Below, in pieces: positions 1 through 16,259 of a stretch of DNA of 64,000 nt. A program made the position numbers and the translations under genes. The notes under the pieces were generated by a model that was not told the origin of the DNA, did no database searches, and saw nothing but the letters and a program-made list of their open reading frames with translations. This DNA comes from Petrosia ficiformis. Its lineage: Eukaryota; Porifera; Demospongiae; Haplosclerida; Petrosiidae. Position 1 is the stretch's first letter. The number at the start of each line of letters is the position of its first letter. The stretch covers positions 57,453,746-57,517,745 of the forward strand of contig OX345636.1 in the NCBI GenBank assembly GCA_947044365.1, given 5' to 3'.

Positions 1-1899
1 GAGACTCCTAATACATTGAACAGCCTATAGCACTACTGGTGGTGTATGTAATCATAACCATTCAATGAGTTTGCTGTACTTCACCATATGTAGACTCCTA
101 ATACATTGAAGAGTCTATAGCACTACTGGTGGTATATGTAATCATAGCTATTCAATGTGTTTGCTGTACTTCACCATGTGTAGACTCCTAATACATTGAA
201 GAGCCTATAGCACTACTGGTGGTATATGTAATCATAACCATTCAATGAGTTTGCTGTACTTCACCATGTAGAGACTCCTAATACATTGAAGAGCCTATAG
301 CACTACTGGTGGTGTATGTAATCATAACTATTCAATGAGTGTGCTGTACTGCACCATGTGTAGGTAGACTCCTAATACATTGAAGAGCCTATAGCACTAC
401 TGGTGGTGTATGTAATCATAGCTATTCAATGAGTGTGCTGTACTTCACCATGTAGAGACTCCTAATACATTGAAGAGCCTATAGCACTACTGGTGGTGTA
501 TGTAATCATAACTATTCCATGAGTGTGCTGTACTGCACCATGTTGGGACTCCTAATACATTTAAGAGCCTATAGCACTACTGGTGGTATATGTAATCATA
601 ACTATTCAATGAGTGTGCTGTACTTCACCATGTAAAGACTCCTAATACATTGAAGAGCCTATAGCACTACTGGTGGTATATGTAATCATAACTATTCAAT
701 GAGTGTGCTGTACTGCACCATGTGTAGGTAGACTCCTAATACATTGAAGAGCCTATAGCACTACTGGTGGTGTATGTAATCATAACTATTCAATGAGTGT
801 GCTGTACTGCACCATGTGTAGGTAGACTCCTAATACATTGAAGAGCCTATAGCACTACTGGTGGTATATGTAATCATAGCTATTCAATGAGTGTGCTGTA
901 CTTCACCATGTAGAGACTCCTAATACATTGAAGAGCCTATAGCACTACTGGTGGTATATGTAATCATAACTATTCAATGAGTGTGCTGTACTGCACCATG
1001 TGTAGGTAGACTCCTAATACATTGAAGAGCCTATAGCACTACTGGTGGTATATGTAATCATAGCTATTCAATGAGTGTGCTGTACTGCACCATGTGTAGA
1101 CTCCTAATACATTGAAGAGCCTATAGCACTACTGGTGGTATATGTAATCATAACTATTCAATGAGTGTGCTGTACTGCACCATGTGTAGGTAGACTCCTA
1201 ATACATTGAAGAGCCTATAGCACTACTGGTGGTGTATGTAATCATAACTATTCAATGAGTGTGCTGTACTGCACCATGTGTAGGTAGACTCCTAATACAT
1301 TGAAGAGCCTATAGCACTACTGGTGGTATATATAATCATAGCTATTCAATGAGTGTGCTGTACTTCACCATGTAGAGACTCCTAATACATTGAAGAGCCT
1401 ATAGCACTACTGGTGGTGTATGTAATCATAACTATTCAATGAGTGGGCTGTACTTCACCATGTAGAGACTCCTAATACATTGAAGAGCCTATAGCACTAC
1501 TGGTGGTGTATGTAATCATAGCTATTCAATGACTGTGCTGTACTTCACCATGTATAGACTCCTAATACATTGAAGAGCCTATAGCACTACTGGTGGTGTA
1601 TGTAATCATAACTATTCAATGAGTGTGCTGTACTGCACCATGTGTAGGTAGACTCCTAATACATTGAAGAGCCTATAGCACTACTGGTGGTGTATGTAAT
1701 CATAACTATTCAATGAGTGTGCTGTACTTCACCATGTAGAGACTCCTAGTACATTGAAGAGCCTATAGCACTACTGGTGGTGTATGTAATCATAACCATT
1801 CCATGAGTATGCTGTACTGCACCATGTTGGGACTCCTAATACATTGAAGAGCCTATAGCACTACTGGTGGTATATGTAATCATAACTATTCAATGAGTG

Positions 1900-4827
1900 T
1901 GCTGTACTTCACCATGTAGAGACTCCTAATACATTGAAGAGCCTATAGCACTACTGGTGGTGTATGTAATCATAACTATTCAATGAGTGTACTGTACTGC
2001 ACGATGTGTAGGTAGACTCCTAATACATTGAAGAGCCTATAGCACTACTGGTGGTGTATGTAATCATAACTATTCAATGAGTGTGCTGTACTGCACCATG
2101 TGTAGGTATACTCCTAATACATTGAAGAGCCTATAGCACTACTGGTGGTGTATGTAATCATAGCTATTCAATGACTGTGCTGTACTTCACCATGTATAGA
2201 CTCCTAATACATTGAAGAGCCTATAGCACTACTGGTGGTGTATGTAATCATAACTATTCAATGAGTGTGCTGTACTTCAACATGTAGAGACTCCTAATAC
2301 ATTGAAGAGCCTATAGCACTACTGGTGGTGTATGTAATCATAACTATTCAATGAGTGTACTGTACTGCACAATGTGTAGGTAGACTCCTAATACATTGAA
2401 GAGCCTATAGCACTACTGGTGGTGTATGTAATCATAACTATTCAATGAGTGTGCTGTACTGCACCATGTGGGGACTCCTAATACATTGAAGAGCCTATAG
2501 CACTACTGGTGGTATGTGTAATCATAACTATTCAATGAGTGTGCTGTACGGCACCATGTGTAGGTAGACTCCTAATACATTGAAGAGCCTATAGCACTAC
2601 TGGTGGTATATGTAATCATAGCTATTCAATGAGTGTGCTGTACTGCACCATGTGTAGACTCCTAATACATTGAAGAGCCTATAGCACTACTGGTGGTATA
2701 TGTAATCATAGCTATTCAATGAGTGTGCTGTACTTCACCATGTAGAGACTCCTAATACATTGAAGTGCCTATAGCACTACTGGTGGTGTATGTAATCATA
2801 ACTATTCAATGAGTGTGCTGTACTGCACCATGTGTAGGTATACTCCTAATACATTGAAGAGCCTATAGCACTACTGGTGGTGTATGTAATCATAGCTATT
2901 CAATGACTGTGCTGTACTTCACCATGTATAGACTCCTAATAAATTGAAGAGCCTATAGCACTACCGGTGGTGTATGTAATCATAACTATTCAATGAGTGT
3001 GCTGTACTGCACCATGTGTAGGTAGACTCCTAATACATTGAAGAGCCTATAGCACTACTGGTGGTGTATGTAATCATAACTATTCAATGAGTGTGCTGTA
3101 CTTCACCATGTAGAGACTCCTAATACATTGAAGAGCCTATAGCACTACTGGTGGTATATGTAATCATAACTATTCAATGAGTGTGCTGTACTTCACTATG
3201 TGTAGACTCCTAATACATTGAAGAGCCTATAGCACTACTGGTGGTATATGTAATCATAGCTATTCAATGAGTGTGCTGTACTTCACCATGTAGAGACTCC
3301 TAATACATTGAAGAGCCTATAGCACTACTGGTGGTGTATGTAATCATAACTATTCAATGAGTGTGCTGTACTTCACCATGTAGAGACTCCTAATACATTG
3401 AAGAGCCTATAGCACTACTGGTGGTGTATGTAATCATAACTATTCAATGAGTGTACTGTACTGCACGATGTGTAGGTAGACTCCTAATACATTGAAGAGC
3501 CTATAGCACTACTGGTGGTGTATGTAATCATAACTATTCAATGAGTGTGCTGTACTGCACCATGTGTAGGTATACTCCTAATACATTGAAGAGCCTATAG
3601 CACTACTGGTGGTGTATGTAATCATAGCTATTCAATGACTGTGCTGTACTTCACCATGTATAGACTCCTAATACATTGAAGAGCCTATAGCACTACTGGT
3701 GGTGTATGTAATCATAACTATTCAATGAGTGTGCTGTACTTCAACATGTAGAGACTCCTAATACATTGAAGAGCCTATAGCACTACTGGTGGTGTATGTA
3801 ATCATAACTATTCAATGAGTGTACTGTACTGCACAATGTGTAGGTAGACTCCTAATACATTGAAGAGCCTATAGCACTACTGGTGGTGTATGTAATCATA
3901 ACTATTCAATGAGTGTGCTGTACTGCACCATGTGGGGACTCCTAATACATTGAAGAGCCTATAGCACTACTGGTGGTATGTGTAATCATAACTATTCAAT
4001 GAGTGTGCTGTACGGCACCATGTGTAGGTAGACTCCTAATACAATTAAGAGCCTATAGCACTACTGGTGGTATATGTAATCATAGCTATTCAATGAGTGT
4101 GCTGTACTGCACCATGTGTAGACTCCTAATACATTGAAGAGCCTATAGCACTACTGGTGGTATATGTAATCATAGCTATTCAATGAGTGTGCTGTACTTC
4201 ACCATGTAGAGACTCCTAATACATTGAAGTGCCTATAGCACTACTGGTGGTGTATGTAATCATAACTATTCAATGAGTGTGCTGTACTGCACCATGTGTA
4301 GGTATACTCCTAATACATTGAAGAGCCTATAGCACTACTGGTGGTGTATGTAATCATAGCTATTCAATGACTGTGCTGTACTTCACCATGTATAGACTCC
4401 TAATAAATTGAAGAGCCTATAGCACTACCGGTGGTGTATGTAATCATAACTATTCAATGAGTGTGCTGTACTGCACCATGTGTAGGTAGACTCCTAATAT
4501 ATTGAAGAGCCTATAGCACTACTGGTGGTGTTTGTAATCATAACTATTCTATGAGTGTGCTGTACTTCACCATGTAGAGACTCCTAATACATTGAAGAGC
4601 CTATAGCACTACTGGTGGTATATGTAATCATAACTATTCAATGAGTGTGCTGTACTTCACTATGTGTAGACTCCTAATACATTGAAGAGCCTATAGCACT
4701 ACTGGTGGTATATGTAATCATAGCTATTCAATGAGTGTGCTGTACTTCACCATGTAGAGACTCCTAATACATTGAAGAGCCTATAGCACTACTGGTGGTG
4801 TATGTAATCATAACTATTCAATGAGTG
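1900..4827. repeat. Higher-order repeat, 1,464 bp, two tandem copies (16 units each)
   Basis: Rare variants recur exactly 1,464 bp apart: GCACGATG at about 2,001 and 3,465; TAGGTATACTCC at 2,104 and 3,568; TTCAACATG at 2,277 and 3,741; GCACAATG at 2,371 and 3,835; TACGGCACC at 2,551 and 4,015; CTAATAAATTG at 2,941 and 4,405; CTACCGGTGG at 2,961 and 4,425; and CTTCACTATG at 3,197 and 4,661. The copies differ by only scattered bases and lose register near 3,370 and 4,835. A third partial copy lies near 6,060-6,580, offset by 4,122 bp from the first. Borders are approximate. Confidence 0.9.
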
Positions 4828-7800
4828 TGCTGTACTGCACCATGTGTAGGTATACTCCTAATACATTGAAGAGCCTATAGCACTACTGGTGGTGTATGTA
4901 ATCATAGCTATTCAATGAGTGTGCTGTACTTCACCATGTATAGACTCCTAATACATTGAAGAGCCTATAGCACTACTGGTGGTGTATGTAATCATAACTA
5001 TTCAATGAGTGTGCTGTACTGCACCATGTGTAGGTAGACTCCTAATACATTGAAGAGCCTATAGCACTACTGGTGGTATATGTAATCATAACTATTCAAT
5101 GAGTGTGCTGTACTTCACCATGTAGAGACTCCTAATACATTGAAGAGCCTATAGCACTACTGGTGGTGTATGTAATCATAACTATTCCATGAGTGTGCTG
5201 TACTGCACCATGTTGGGACTCCTAATACATTGAAGAGCCTATAGCACTACTGGTGGTATATGTAATCATAACTATTCAATGAGTGTGCTGTACTTCACCA
5301 TGTAGAGACTCCTAATACATTGAAGAGCCTATAGCACTACTGGTGGTATATGTAATCATAACTATTCAATGAGTGTGCTGTACTGCACCATGTGTAGGTA
5401 GACTCCTAATACATTGAAGAGCCTATAGCACTACTGGTGGTGTATGTAATCATAACTATTCAATGAGTGTGCTGTACTGCACCATGTGTAGGTAGACTCC
5501 TAATACATTGAAGAGCCTAAAGCACTACTGGTGGTGTATGTAATCATAACTATTCAATGAGTGTGCTGTACTGCACTATGTGTAGGTAGACTCCTAATAC
5601 ATTGAAGAGCCTATAGCACTACTGGTGGTATATGTAATCATAACTATTCAATGAGTGTGCTGTACTTCACTATGTGTAGACTCCTAATACATTGAAGAGC
5701 CTATAGCACTACTGGTGGTGTATGTAATCATAACTATTCAATGAGTGTGCTGTACTGCACCATGTGTAGGTAGACTCCTAATACATTGAAGAGCCTATAG
5801 CACTACTGGTGGTGTATGTAATCATAACTATTCAATGAGTGTGCTGTACTTCACCATGTAGAGACTCCTAATACATTGAAGAGCCTATAGCACTACTGGT
5901 GGTGTATGTAATCATAACCATTCCATGAGTGTGCTGTACTGCACCATGTTGGGACTCCTAATACATTGAAGAGCCTATAGCAATACTGGTGGTATATGTA
6001 ATCATAACCATTCAATGAGTGTGCTGTACTTCACCATGTAGAGACTCCTAATACATTGAAGAGCCTATAGCACTACTGGTGGTGTATGTAATCATAACTA
6101 TTCAATGAGTGTACTGTACTGCACGATGTGTAGGTAGACTCCTAATACATTGAAGAGCCTATAGCACTACTGGTGGTGTATGTAATCATAACTATTCAAT
6201 GAGTGTGCTGTACAGCACCATGTGTAGGTATACTCCTAATACATTGAAGAGCCTATAGCACTACTGGTGGTGTATGTAATCATAGCTATTCAATGACTGT
6301 GCTGTACTTCACCATGTATAGACTCCTAATACATTGAAGAGCCTATAGCACTACTGGTGGTGTATGTAATCATAACTATTCAATGAGTGTGCTGTACTTC
6401 AACATGTAGAGACTCCTAATACATTGAAGAGCCTATAGCACTACTGGTGGTGTATGTAATCATAACTATTCAATGAGTGTACTGTACTGCACAATGTGTA
6501 GGTAGACTCCTAATACATTGAAGAGCCTATAGCACTACTGGTGGTGTATGTAATCATAACTATTCAATGAGTGTGCTGTACGGCACCATGTGTAGGTAGA
6601 CTCCTAATACATTGAAGAGCCTATAGCACTACTGGTGGTATATGTAATCATAGCTATTCAATGAGTGTGCTGTACTGCACCATGTGTAGACTCCTAATAC
6701 ATTGAAGAGCCTATAGCACTACTGGTGGTATATGTAATCATAACTATTCAATGAGTGTGCTGTACTGCACCATGTGTAGGTAGACTCCTAATACATTGAA
6801 GAGCCTATAGCACTACTGGTGGTATATGTAATCATAACTATTCAATGAGTGTGCTGTACTGCACCATGTGTAGGTAGACTCCTAATACATTGAAGAGCCT
6901 ATAGCACTACTGGTGGTATATGTAATCATAACTATTCAATGAGTGTGCTGTACTTCACTATGTGTAGACTCCTAATACATTGAAGAGCCTATAGCACTAC
7001 TGGTGGTGTATGTAATCATAGCTATTCAATGAGTGTGCTGTACTTCACCATGTAGAGACTCCTAATACATTGAAGAGCCTATAGCACTACTGGTGGTGTA
7101 TGTAATCATAACTATTCAATGAGTGTACTGTACTGCACCATGTGTAGGTAGACTCCTAATACATTGAAGAGCCTATAGCACTACTGGTGGTGTATGTAAT
7201 CATAACTATTCAATGAGTGTGCTGTACTGCACCATGTGGGGACTCCTAATACATTGAAGAGCCTATAGCACTACTGGTGGTATGTGTAATCATAACTATT
7301 CAATGAGTGTGCTGTACTGCACCATGTGTAGGTAGACTCCTAATACAATGAAGAGCCTATAGCACTACTGGTGGTATATGTAATCATAACTATTCAATGA
7401 GTGTGCTGTACTGCACCATGTGTAGGTAGACTCCTAATACATTGAAGAGCCTATAGCACCACTGGTGGTGTATGTAATCATAACTATTCAATGAGTGTGC
7501 TGTACTGCACCATGTGGGGACTCCTAATACATTGAAGAGCCTATAGCACTACTGGTGGTGTATGTAATCATAGCTATTCAATGAGTGTGCTGTAGTTCAC
7601 CATGTAGAGACTCCTAATACATTGAAGAGCCTATAGCACTACTGGTGGTGTATGTAATCATAACTATTCAATGAGTGTGCTGTACTGCACCATGTGTAGG
7701 TAGACTCCTAATACATTGAAGAGCCTATAGCACTACTGGTGGTGTATGTAATCATAGCTATTCAATGAGTGTGCTGTACTTCACCATGTAGAGACTCCTA

Positions 7801-10800
7801 ATACATTGAAGAGCCTATAGCACTACTGGTGGTATATGTAATCATAGCTATTCAATGAGTGTGCTGTACTTCACTATGTGTAGACTCCTAATACATTGAA
7901 GAGCCTATAGCACTACTGGTGGTATATGTAATCATAGCTATTCAATGAGTGTGCTGTACTTCACCATGTAGAGACTCCTAATACATTGAAGAGCCTATAG
8001 CACTACTGGTGGTGTATGTAATCATAACTATTCAATGAGTGTGCTGTACTGCACCATGTGGGGACTCCTAATACATTGAAGAGCCTATAGCACTACTGGT
8101 GGTATGTGTAATCATAACTATTCAATGAGTGTGCTGTACGGCACCATGTGTAGGTAGACTCCTAATACATTGAAGAGCCTATAGCACTACTGGTGGTATA
8201 TGTAATCATAGCTATTCAATGAGTGTGCTGTACTGCACCATGTGTAGACTCCTAATACATTGAAGAGCCTATAGCACTACTGGTGGTATATGTAATCATA
8301 ACTATTCAATGAGTGTGCTGTACTGCACCATGTGTAGGTAGACTCCTAATACATTGAAGAGCCTATAGCACTACTGGTGGTATATGTAATCATAACTATT
8401 CAATGAGTGTGCTGTACTGCACCATGTGTAGGTAGACTCCTAATACATTGAAGAGCCTATAGCACTACTGGTGGTATATGTAATCATAACTATTCAATGA
8501 GTGTGCTGTACTTCACTATGTGTAGACTCCTAATACATTGAAGAGCCTATAGCACTACTGGTAGTATATGTAATCATAGCTATTCAATGAGTGTGCTGTA
8601 CTTCACCATGTAGAGACTCCTAATACATTGAAGAGCCTATAGCACTACTGGTGGTGTATGTAATCATAACTATTCAATGAGTGTGCTTTACTGCACCATG
8701 TGTAGGTAGACTCCTAATACATTGAAGAGCCTATAGCACTACTGGTGGTGTATGTAATCATAACTATTCAATGAGTGTGCTGTACTGCACCATGTGGGGA
8801 CTGCTAATACATTGAAGAGCCTATAGCACTACTGGTGGTGTATGTAATCATAACTATTCAATGAGTGTGCTGTACTGCACCATGTGGGGACTCCTAATAC
8901 ATTGAAGAGCCTATAGCACTACTGGTGGTGTATGTAATCATAGCTATTCAATGAGTGTGCTGTACTTCACCATGTAGAGACTCCTAATACATTGTAGAGC
9001 CTATAGCACTACTGGTGGTGTATGTAATCATAACTATTCAATGAGTGTACTGTACTGCACCATGTGTAGGTAGACTCCTAATACATTGAAGAGCCTATAG
9101 CACTACTGGTGGTGTATGTAATCATAGCTATTCAATGAGTGTGCTGTACTTCACCATGTAGAGACTCCTAATACATTGAAGAGCCTATAGCACTACTGGT
9201 GGTGTATGTAATCATAACTATTCAATGAGTGTACTGTACTGCACCATGTGTAGGTAGACTCCTAATACATTGAAGAGCCTATAGCACTACTGGTGGTGTA
9301 TGTAATCATAACTATTCAATGAGTGTGCTGTACTGCACCATGTGGGGACTCCTAATACATTGAAGAGCCTATAGCACTACTGGTGGTATGTGTAATCATA
9401 ACTATTCAATGAGTGTGCTGTACTGCACCATGTGTAGGTAGACTCCTAATACATTGAAGAGCCTATAGCACTACTGGTGGTATATGTAATCATAACTATT
9501 CAATGAGTGTGCTGTACTGCACCATGTGTAGGTAGACTCCTAATACAATGAAGAGCCTATAGCACTACTGGTGGTATATGTAATCATAACTATTCAATGA
9601 GTGTGCTGTACTGCACCATGTGTAGGTAGACTCCTAATACATTGAAGAGCCTATAGCACTACTGGTGGTGTATGTAATCATAACTATTCAATGAGTGTGC
9701 TGTACTGCACCATGTAGAGACTCCTAATACATTGAAGAGCATATAGCACTACTGGTGGTGTATGTAATCATAACTATTCAATGAGTGTGCTGTACTTCAC
9801 CATGTAGAGACTCCTAATACATTGAAGAGCCTATAGCACTACTGGTGGTGTATGTAATCATAACCATTCAATGAGTTTGCTGTACTTCACCATGTAGAGA
9901 CTCCTAATACATTGAAGAGCCTATAGCACTACTGGTGGTGTATGTAATCATAACTATTCAATGAGTGTGCTGTACTGCACCATGTGTAGGTAGACTCCTA
10001 ATACATTGAAGAGCCTATAGCACCACTGGTGGTGTATGTAATCATAACTGTTCAATGAGTGTGCTGTACTGCACCATGTGGGGACTCCTAATACATTGAA
10101 GAGCCTATAGCACTACTGGTGGTGTATGTAATCATAGCTATTCAATGAGTGTGCTGTAGTTCACCATGTAGAGACTCCTAATACATTGAAGAGCCTATAG
10201 CACTACTGGTGGTGTATGTAATCATAACTATTCAATGAGTGTGCTGTACTGCACCATGTGTAGGTAGACTCCTAATACATTGAAGAGCCTATAGCACTAC
10301 TGGTGGTGTATGTAATCATAGCTATTCAATGAGTGTGCTGTACTTCACCATGTAGAGACTCCTAATACATTGAAGAGCCTATAGCACTACTGGTGGTATA
10401 TGTAATCATAGCTATTCAATGAGTGTGCTGTACTTCACCATGTAGAGACTCCTAATACATTGAAGAGCCTATAGCACTACTGGTGGTATATGTAATCATA
10501 AACATTCAATGAGTGTGCTGTACTTCACTATGTGTAGACTCCTAATACATTGAAGAGCCTATAGCACTACTGGTGGTATATGTAATCATAGTTATTCAAT
10601 TAGTGTGCTGTACTTCACCATGTAGAGACTCCTAATACATTGAAGAGCCTATAGCACTACTGGTGGTGTATGTAATCATAACTATTCAATGAGTGTGCTG
10701 TACTGCACCATGTGTAGGTAGACTCCTAATACATTGAAGAGCCTATAGCACTACTTGTGGTGTATGTAATCGTAACTATTCAATGAGTGTGCTGTACTGC

Positions 10801-11349
10801 ACCATGTGTAGACTCCTAATACATTGAAGAGCCTATAGCACTACTGGTGGTGTATGTAATCATAACTATTCAATGAGTGTGCTGTACTGCACCATGTGGG
10901 GACTCCTAATACATTGAAGAGCCTATAGCACTACTGGTGGTGTATGTAATCATAACTATTCAATCAGTGTGCTGTACTGCACCATGTGGGGACTCCTAAT
11001 ACATTGAAGAGCCTATAGCACTACTGGTGGTGTATGTAATCATAACTATTCAATGAGTGTGCTGTATGTCACCATGTGTAGACTCCTAATACATTGAAGA
11101 GCCTATAGCACTACTGGTGGTATATGTAATCTTAGCTATTCAATGAGTTTGCTGTACTTCACCATGTAGAGACTCCTAATACATTGAAGAGCCTATAGCA
11201 CTACTGGTGGTGTATGTAATCATAACTATTCAATGAGTGTGCTGTACTGCACCATGTGTAGGTAGACTCCTAATACATTGAAGAGCCTATAGCACAACTG
11301 GTGGTGTATGTAATCATAACTATTCAATTAGTGTGCTGTACTGCACCAT

Positions 11350-14073
11350 GTGGGGACTCCTAATACATTGAAGAGCCTATAGCACTACTGGTGGTGTATG
11401 TAATCATAACTATTCAATGAGTGTGCTGTACTGCACCATGTGTAGGTAGACTCCTAATACATTGAAGAGCCTATAGCACTACTGATGGTGTATGTAATCA
11501 TAACTATTCAATGAGTGTGCTGTACTGCACCATGTGTAGGTAGACTCCTAATACATTGAAGAGCCTATAGCACTACTGGTGGTGTATGTAATTATAACTA
11601 TTCAATGAGTGTGCTGTACTGCACCATGTGGGGACTCCTAACACATTGAAGAGCCTATAGCACTACTGGTGGTGTATGTAATCATTACTATTCAATGAGT
11701 GTGCTGTACTGCACCATGTGGGGACTCCTAATACATTGAAGAGCCTATAGCACTACTGGTGGTGTATGTAATCATAACTATTCAATGAGTGTGCTGTACT
11801 GCACCATGTGGGGACTCCTAATACATTGAAGAGCCTATAGCACTACTGGTGGTGTATGTAATCATAGCTATTCAATGAGTGTGCTGTACTTCACCATGTA
11901 GAGACTCCTAATACATTGAAGAGCCTATAGCACTACTGGTGGTATATGTAATCATAGCTATTCAATGAGTGTGCTGTACTTCACCATGTAGAGACTCCTA
12001 ATACATTGAAGAACCTATAGCACTACTGGTGGTGTATGTAATCATAACTATTCAATGAGTGTGCTGTATGTCACCATGTGTAGACTCCTAATACATTGAA
12101 GAGCCTATAGCACTACTGGTGGTATATGTAATCTTAGCTATTCAATGAGTTTGCTGTACTTCACCATGTAGAGACTCCTAATACATTGAAGAGCCTATAG
12201 CACTACTGGTGGTGTATGTAATCATAGCTATTCAATGAGTGTGCTGTACGTCACCATGTGTAAACTCCTAATACATTGAAGATCCTATAGCACTACTGGT
12301 GGTATATGTAATCATAACTATTCAATGAGTTTGCTGTACTTCACCATGTGGGGACTCCTAATACATTGAAGAGCCTATAGCACTACTGGTGGTGTATGTA
12401 ATCATAGCTATTCAATGAGTGTGCTGTACGTCACCATGTAGAGACTCCTAATACATTGAAGAGCCTGTAGCACTACTGATGGTGTATGTAATCATAACTA
12501 TTCAATGAGTGTGCTGTACTGCACCATGTGTAGGTAGACTCCTAATACATTGAAGAGCCTATAGCACTACTGGTGGTGTATGTAATCATAACTATTCAAT
12601 GAGTGTGCTGTACTGCACCATGTGGGGACTCCTAATACATTGAAGAGCCTATAGCACTACTGGTGGTGTATGTAATCATAACTATTCAATCAGTGTGCTG
12701 TACTGCACCATGTGGGGACTCCTAATACATTGAAGAGCCTATAGCACTACTGGTGGTGTATGTAATCATAACTATTCAATGAGTGTGCTGTACTGCACCA
12801 TGTGTAGGTAGACTCCTAATACATTGAAGAGCCTATAGCACTACTGATGGTGTATGTAATCATAACTATTCAATGAGTGTGCTGTACTGCACCATGTGTA
12901 GGTAGACTCCTAATACATTGAAGAGCCTATAGCACTACTGGTGGTGTATGTAATTATAACTATTCAATGAGTGTGCTGTACTGCACCATGTGGGGACTCC
13001 TAACACATTGAAGAGCCTATAGCACTACTGGTGGTGTATGTAATCATTACTATTCAATGAGTGTGCTGTACTGCACCATGTGGGGACTCCTAATACATTG
13101 AAGAGCCTATAGCACTACTGGTGGTGTATGTAATCATAACTATTCAATGAGTGTGCTGTACTGCACCATGTGGGGACTCCTAATACATTGAAGAGCCTAT
13201 AGCACTACTGGTGGTGTATGTAATCATAGCTATTCAATGAGTGTGCTGTACTTCACCATGTAGAGACTCCTAATACATTGAAGAGCCTATAGCACTACTG
13301 GTGGTATATGTAATCATAGCTATTCAATGAGTGTGCTGTACTTCACCATGTAGAGACTCCTAATACATTGAAGAACCTATAGCACTACTGGTGGTGTATG
13401 TAATCATAACTATTCAATGAGTGTGCTGTATGTCACCATGTGTAGACTCCTAATACATTGAAGAGCCTATAGCACTACTGGTGGTATATGTAATCTTAGC
13501 TATTCAATGAGTGTGCTGTACTTCACCATGTAGAGACTCCTAATACATTGAAGAGCCTATAGCACTACTGGTGGTGTATGTAATCATAGCTATTCAATGA
13601 GTGTGCTGTACGTCACCATGTGTAAACTCCTAATACATTGAAGATCCTATAGCACTACTGGTGGTATATGTAATCATAACTATTCAATGAGTTTGCTGTA
13701 CTTCACCATGTGGGGACTCCTAATACATTGAAGAGCCTATAGCACTACTGGTGGTGTATGTAATCATAGCTATTCAATGAGTGTGCTGTACGTCACCATG
13801 TAGAGACTCCTAATACATTGAAGAGCCTGTAGCACTACTGATGGTGTATGTAATCATAACTATTCAATGAGTGTGCTGTACTGCACCATGTGTAGGTAGA
13901 CTCCTAATACATTGAAGAGCCTATAGCACTACTGGTGGTGTATGTAATCATTACTATTCAATGAGTGTGCTGTACTGCACCATGTGGGGACTCCTAATAC
14001 ATTGAAGAGCCTATAGCACTACTGGTGGTGTATGTAATCATTACTATTCAATGAGTGTGCTGTACTGCACCAT
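11350..14073. repeat. Higher-order repeat, 1,362 bp, two tandem copies (15 units each)
   Basis: Markers repeat at a 1,362-bp spacing: CTGATGGTG near 11,484 and 12,846; TGTAATTATAAC near 11,591 and 12,953; CTAACACATTG near 11,641 and 13,003; GAACCTATAG near 12,011 and 13,373; AATCTTAGC near 12,133 and 13,495; GTAAACTCC near 12,261 and 13,623; and GAGCCTGTAGCAC near 12,461 and 13,823. A further partial copy of the second half continues near 14,500-14,900 with a different offset (1,084 bp), so the last copy has lost three units. Confidence 0.88.
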
Positions 14074-16259
14074 GTGGGGACTCCTAATACATTGAAGAGC
14101 CTATAGCACTACTGGTGGTGTATGTAATCATAACTATTCAATGAGTGTGCTGTACTGCACCATGTGGGGACTCCTAATACATTGAAGAGCCTATAGCACT
14201 ACTGGTGGTGTATGTAATCATAGCTATTCAATGAGTGTGCTGTACTTCACCATGTAGAGACTCCTAATACATTGAAGAGCCTATAGCACTACTGGTGGTG
14301 TATGTAATCATAACTATTCAATGAGTGTGCTGTACTGCACCATGTGGGGACTCCTAATACATTGAAGAGCCTATAGCACTACTGGTGGTGTATGTAATCA
14401 TAACTATTCAATCAGTGTGCTGTACTGCACCATGTGGGGACTCCTAATACATTGAAGAGCCTATAGCACTACTGGTGGTGTATGTAATCATAACTATTCA
14501 ATGAGTGTGCTGTATGTCACCATGTGTAGACTCCTAATACATTGAAGAGCCTATAGCACTACTGGTGGTATATGTAATCTTAGCTATTCAATGAGTTTGC
14601 TGTACTTCACCATGTAGAGACTCCTAATACATTGAAGAGCCTATAGCACTACTGGTGGTGTATGTAATCATAGCTATTCAATGAGTGTGCTGTACGTCAC
14701 CATGTGTAAACTCCTAATACATTGAAGATCCTATAGCACTACTGGTGGTATATGTAATCATAACTATTCAATGAGTTTGCTGTACTTCACCATGTGGGGA
14801 CTCCTAATACATTGAAGAGCCTATAGCACTACTGGTGGTGTATGTAATCATAGCTATTCAATGAGTGTGCTGTACGTCACCATGTAGAGACTCCTAATAC
14901 ATTGAAGAGCCTATAGCACTACTGGTGGTGTATGTAATCATAACCATTCAATGAGTTTGCTGTACTTCACCATGTAGAGACTCCTAATACATTGAAGAGC
15001 CTATAGCACTACTGGTGGTATATGTAATCATAACTATTCAATGAGTGTGCTGTACTTCACTATGTGTAGACTCCTAATACATTGAAGAGCCTATAGCACT
15101 ACTGGTGGTATATGTAATCATAGCTATTCAATGAGTGTGCTGTACTTCACCATGTAGAGACTCCTAATACATGGAAGAGCCTATAGCACTACTGGTGGTG
15201 TATGTAATCATAGCTATTCAATGAGTGTGCTGTACTTCACCATGTAGAGACTCCTAATACATTGAAGAGCCTATAGCACTACTGGTGGTGTATGTAATCA
15301 TAACTATTCAATGAGTGTGCTGTACTGCACCATGTGTAGGTAGACTCCTAATACATTGAAGAGCCTATAGCACTACTGGTGGTGTATGTAATCATAACTA
15401 TTCAATGAGTGTGCTGTACTTCACCATGTAGAGACTCCTAATACATTGAAGAGCCTATAGCACTACTGGTGGTGTATGTAATCATAACTATTCAATGAGT
15501 GTGCTGTACTGCACCATGTGTAGGTAGACTCCTAATACATTGAAGAGCCTATAGCACTACTGGTGGTGTATGTAATCATAACTATTCATTGAGTGTGCTG
15601 TACTGCACCATGTGGGGACTCCTAATACATTGAAGAGCCTATAGCACTACTGGTGGTGTATGTAATCATAACTATTCAATGAGTGTGCTGTACTGCACCA
15701 TGTGTAGGTAGACTCCTAATACATTGAAGAGCCTGTAGCACTACTGATGGTGTATGTAATCATAACTATTCAATGAGTGTGCTGTACTGCACCATGTGTA
15801 GGTAGACTCCTAATACATTGAAGAGCCTATAGCACTACTGGTGGTGTATGTAATTATAACTATTCAATGAGTGTGCTGTACTGCACCATGTGGGGACTCC
15901 TAATACATTGAAGAGCCTATAGCACTACTGGTGGTGTATGTAATCATTACTATTCAATGAGTGTGCTGTACTGCACCATGTGGGGACTCCTAATACATTG
16001 AAGAGCCTATAGCACTACTGGTGGTGTATGTAATCATAACTATTCAATGAGTGTGCTGTACTTCACCATGTAGAGACTCCTAATACATTGAAGAGCCTAT
16101 AGCACTACTGGTGGTGTATGTAATCATAACTATTCAATGAGTGTGCTGTACTGCACCATGTGTAGGTAGACTCCTAATACATTGAAGAGCCTATAGCACT
16201 ACTGGTGGTATATGTAATCATAGCTATTCAATGAGTGTGCTGTACTTCACCATGTAGAG